A DNA stretch of 64,000 nt from Acholoe squamosa. Its lineage: Eukaryota > Annelida > Polychaeta > Phyllodocida > Polynoidae. Of the stretch, positions 61,061 to 64,000 are shown piece after piece (position 1 is the stretch's first letter; each line of letters begins with the position of its first letter). The stretch spans positions 84,073,959-84,137,958 of the forward strand of contig OX439035.1 of assembly GCA_949317995.1 (NCBI GenBank), read 5' to 3'. Below the pieces are notes generated by a model. The model worked only from the letters and a program-made list of their open reading frames with translations. It did no database searches and was not told the DNA's origin. The position numbers were made by a program, and so were the translations under genes.

Positions 61061-61114
61061 GGAGTCACCATTGATGACCAATCATGGCGACAGATAACGA
61101 CAATTTGCTGGGTA

Positions 61115-64000
61115 AACTCATAATGCACGGCTACTTGGTAAAACCTATTCCTAACCGCAAGGTAAATAAAGACTTCTGAATAACGAGTCACGAGAAAAGA
61201 ATAGATGCTTCCTTCTAGAATTTTCCAATGTGTTGCCAGCATTTGTCACTTAGGGGGAATCCCGTACCTCCTTTTTGCTATCACCTGTGGATGTTTCTGC
61301 AATGTAACTATCTGATACCCTGAGCTGACAGGATTCCCCCTGTTTTTATCCACGTTATCATCTTTTTATGTGCTGATGACTTATCTCTGGTGTGAGTCAG
61401 GTAAGTTGTGAAGTATGTTGCTGAGTTTTTGGCTGCATGAGTGGGGTAAAACGGAGGTGTCCCAATGAGAAATTGTGCGTGGTCTATGTTAGATATCATA
61501 TCAATCACTACATTCTGGGTTAAAACTGCGCTATGTGAAGACATGACCCGGGGATTTCGGGTACGAGAATATGGAGAAAGTCAAAGTCTCTATCTTTCTT
61601 CTTCTTTTTTTCTTTCATCATCTTGTATGAGAAAAACTTTGCTGAGATTTTCTCAGGCCTGGATTGAGGAATGATGTGTGACAGGATGGAATGAGGGTTT
61701 AGCCTACTCCAGCTGTTATGAGGTGCTACTGAGAGGTACATTATGGGTGTGGCTGGAAACAAGCTACCTGAGCTCTGCCAACTGGGGAATGTTAGCAAAA
61801 GGTATATGGGTTCAGTGATACCCACAGCAACTGTAAGTCGACAAAATGTGGCAATGTTCTGGTAATAGCTAGAAAGGTCATAGTCCCACCAAGAGACAAT
61901 ATTGTGACTAGCATGAGGCCTTAGTTATGGAAAACTTATACATGTAAAGGGTAGATGAAAAGTGTAGGCAAGCTCTATTAGTAGGCTAACCTGTGAGTTA
62001 TTTGTGGGGTGTTGTAAGGGTAAAGAGGGCCATAGAGATGGATGTGGGAGATGAGTGATGAGATGTGTAAACTGTGAAGTCATCCAACCTGACGCACACA
62101 CCTGACGCACGTTTCATACCTCACTAACCTTTACTCTGTAATTTATACATTATATTCACAGTCAACGTTTTCTTATAATACAATTTGCTCACACAAAAGA
62201 GGGGGGGGGGGCTTAATTATCGTCCCGCATCCCATATGTACTTATGTACCCCTTCTCCTATATCCCCATACACACACAACCCTGTAGTCACACAGAGTGA
62301 GACTGGCGGCTGTGTGACCCGTCGGGACACTGTGTGACCTCTGTGTGTGTTGGGCAGGGCTTCCCTCCTCCTACCACCAAATCAGTTGTGACAGGCACTT
62401 TGGACTCCCAGTCTGTGACTATAGAATGATACAATAGTGCAATACACTTTAGCTGCGTTTCTCAGTCAGAAGGGGTCAACAGTACATGCCAGAACTGTGG
62501 ATATTGGTAAAATAGAGCATGCAGTGCGTGTATAGATCTATACATAGAACTACATGTATATTGGTATCATTGGTATAATAAGTCGCTGTCTTTTGTTATT
62601 TTATCTTATACTTTATTGCTATTGGATTTGATGTGGTGTTACGTGCTACAGGCCTAAACCTATGTGAAAATACTGAAATGTACAATAATGGCATAAACGA
62701 CATTTCGAGATACCGTAGTCCTTACACAATTTATAATAAGATAGCTTAAGAATAAAAAGATGGAGCAGACAGATTCAGCATTTTTCAGTCTAGACAGACT
62801 GACATATTATAAATTGCGCAAGGGAGCAGAGCTCTGCTGCACCCCCCTATAACCAACTCACCCTGTTTTTCCTCCATGTTGAGCTCCAAAACCCATCCCA
62901 TCCATCTCCTAGTCCTAACACAAAAACCTACCCCCTTCCGACCCGCCCACTCTACACCCGCCAGCCACATGTGTATGGAGGCCGGGGCCGTATGGAAGAC
63001 CAGCCGAGACAGGACCCCTCCTGGTCCCATCCACACCCTCCGTCTTTGTGTGGTTTTATAGGTTCGGTGCTGCAACCTATAATAATAGCACACCAAATAC
63101 CTAACTCATCCTGTCTGCCTCCTGTCCATTAAAGATATACCTTACACCTACCTGTACACGCCTTCTCCTGCGTATAGCCTGGAGTTAATCCTAACGCAGA
63201 GCTCAGTATGTAGGAATATACTCCAGCCGCTGAGTGCTTGATTCTAAATGGTAATAGTAGTTGTGCCCTACACACACTCAGTCCACTCCGCTCGGGTCGG
63301 CGTTTTGCCGCTGTCTGAGCCCCTCACTGGTCTCTGGAGCAACTCTGGGTGGGAGAGCTCGCTGCTGGTGTGTGGTGGTGGGCGTGGGGGGTGCAGGGTG
63401 TATGGGGCTGTAGGGCAGAGGGCCTACGAGGCTGGCTGGGTATTGTAGTCGGTGTGGGTATGTATAGACGAGCCACAGTCCCAAATTTACCCCACTTTCT
63501 ATTTCATTTACAAGGGTACATGAATTTATCTGCAAAAAGTGCTCCCCATGATCCCAATTAAATGGTCTAAGCTACATTTCCCTAATCCACTACAAATAGG
63601 ATATACCTAACAATTAAGAAAGACATGATTACAGTCATGATCCATATACCATAATCGGATAGTGACAAGACTATAGAGTGTGTACATAAGATTATAGGGT
63701 AGGATTTGGGATAGGGATATTCCCCATACGGCATGGCAGTTTGGGGCAGTTGTGACAGATAAATTGTTCTTGGATGAAGGAGAGTCAGTCTGGATTTATC
63801 TCAGTGCAACCGCACCGCGTTTAATTGAACATAAAATTTAACTACGGACATAAACAGACTATTGCGATTTGCATTGATTAAATACACAGATACGACTGAA
63901 AGTTAAACTTGTTCTACATCGCATAAACAACACACCTTGTGGGAAATGGCCAGGTTTTAAGGTTGGTGGGGGAGGGGGGGGGGTATCAAAGAAATCTCCC
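61115..64000. other. No gene seen
   Basis: Ordinary sequence to the window end, with G runs near 62202 and 63967 and a G/T-rich patch at 63355-63450. Frames of 101-103 codons at 61520-61825 and 62785-63096 (minus) have no recognisable domain. Confidence 0.5.

Larger units (their letters stand above)
59380..61114. mobile_element. 1731-bp TIR element with two satellite arrays
   Basis: The element is 59382-61112. The left end CCCAGCAAATTGTTGT and right end ACGACAATTTGCTGGG are inverted repeats with one mismatch, and TA lies outside both. Left and right halves are different tandem arrays separated by about 350 bp of ordinary sequence (60120-60470). No transposase frame is present. TA flanks suggest Tc1/mariner-type insertion; array-bearing mollusc elements of the pearl type are an alternative comparison from memory. 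Confidence 0.8.

Overview
The window reads as non-coding DNA from a eukaryotic, almost certainly invertebrate animal genome. No long open frame, operon or bacterial gene signal is present. The longest open frames (about 100-176 codons) sit in clashing frames on both strands, are unrecognisable, and are what chance gives in 64 kb. Homopolymer G/C/A/T runs, an (AT)n microsatellite, abundant TACATGTA words, a GAGTGAGTGAG...GTTTAACGCC short repeat and many short terminal-inverted-repeat (TIR) elements suggest a lophotrochozoan, most likely a mollusc; another invertebrate such as a lancelet cannot be excluded. The species call is inference.

The best supported coding piece is one small exon on the minus strand (16664-16788). 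It has an ATG in good context, a 28-codon signal-peptide-like reading frame, and a GTGAGT splice donor in phase 1. It is probably the first coding exon of a secreted or membrane protein gene running towards lower coordinates. I could not find its other exons with confidence. Three weaker exon candidates are given as findings. Promoter-like sequence is seen at 1-330 (CpG-rich, ETS-like and YY1-like sites) and at 32590-32760 (two CCAAT boxes and two E2F-like sites).

Most of what can be annotated is mobile DNA, several copies resolved to the base with target-site duplications (TSDs). Left part: a hairpin element with a tRNA-like core (557-1135), a 185-bp repeat found again at 38912, a mollusc-type SINE-like repeat (2901-3150), and a hAT-like element with 5-bp TSD (7348-7663; second copy 40742-41094). 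Centre: a 977-bp TA-flanked element carrying an 85-bp satellite (21338-22314), a 592-bp element with 8-bp TSD (25023-25614), a degenerate ~175-bp array (27.4-28.0 kb), and a cluster at 32.4-34.3 kb with a hAT-like element nested in another and a PIF/Harbinger-like hairpin. Right part: elements packed with short inverted boxes (48242-48428 and 53364-53661), a 6-bp-TSD element (54710-54852), a second PIF/Harbinger-like copy (58995-59228) and a 1731-bp TIR element holding two different satellite arrays (59382-61112).

The most striking unexplained signal is not a gene: the interrupted palindrome GAGC-A/T-GCTC occurs 18 times exactly in the window, against about 0.5 expected for one 9-mer and its complement, often in close groups.
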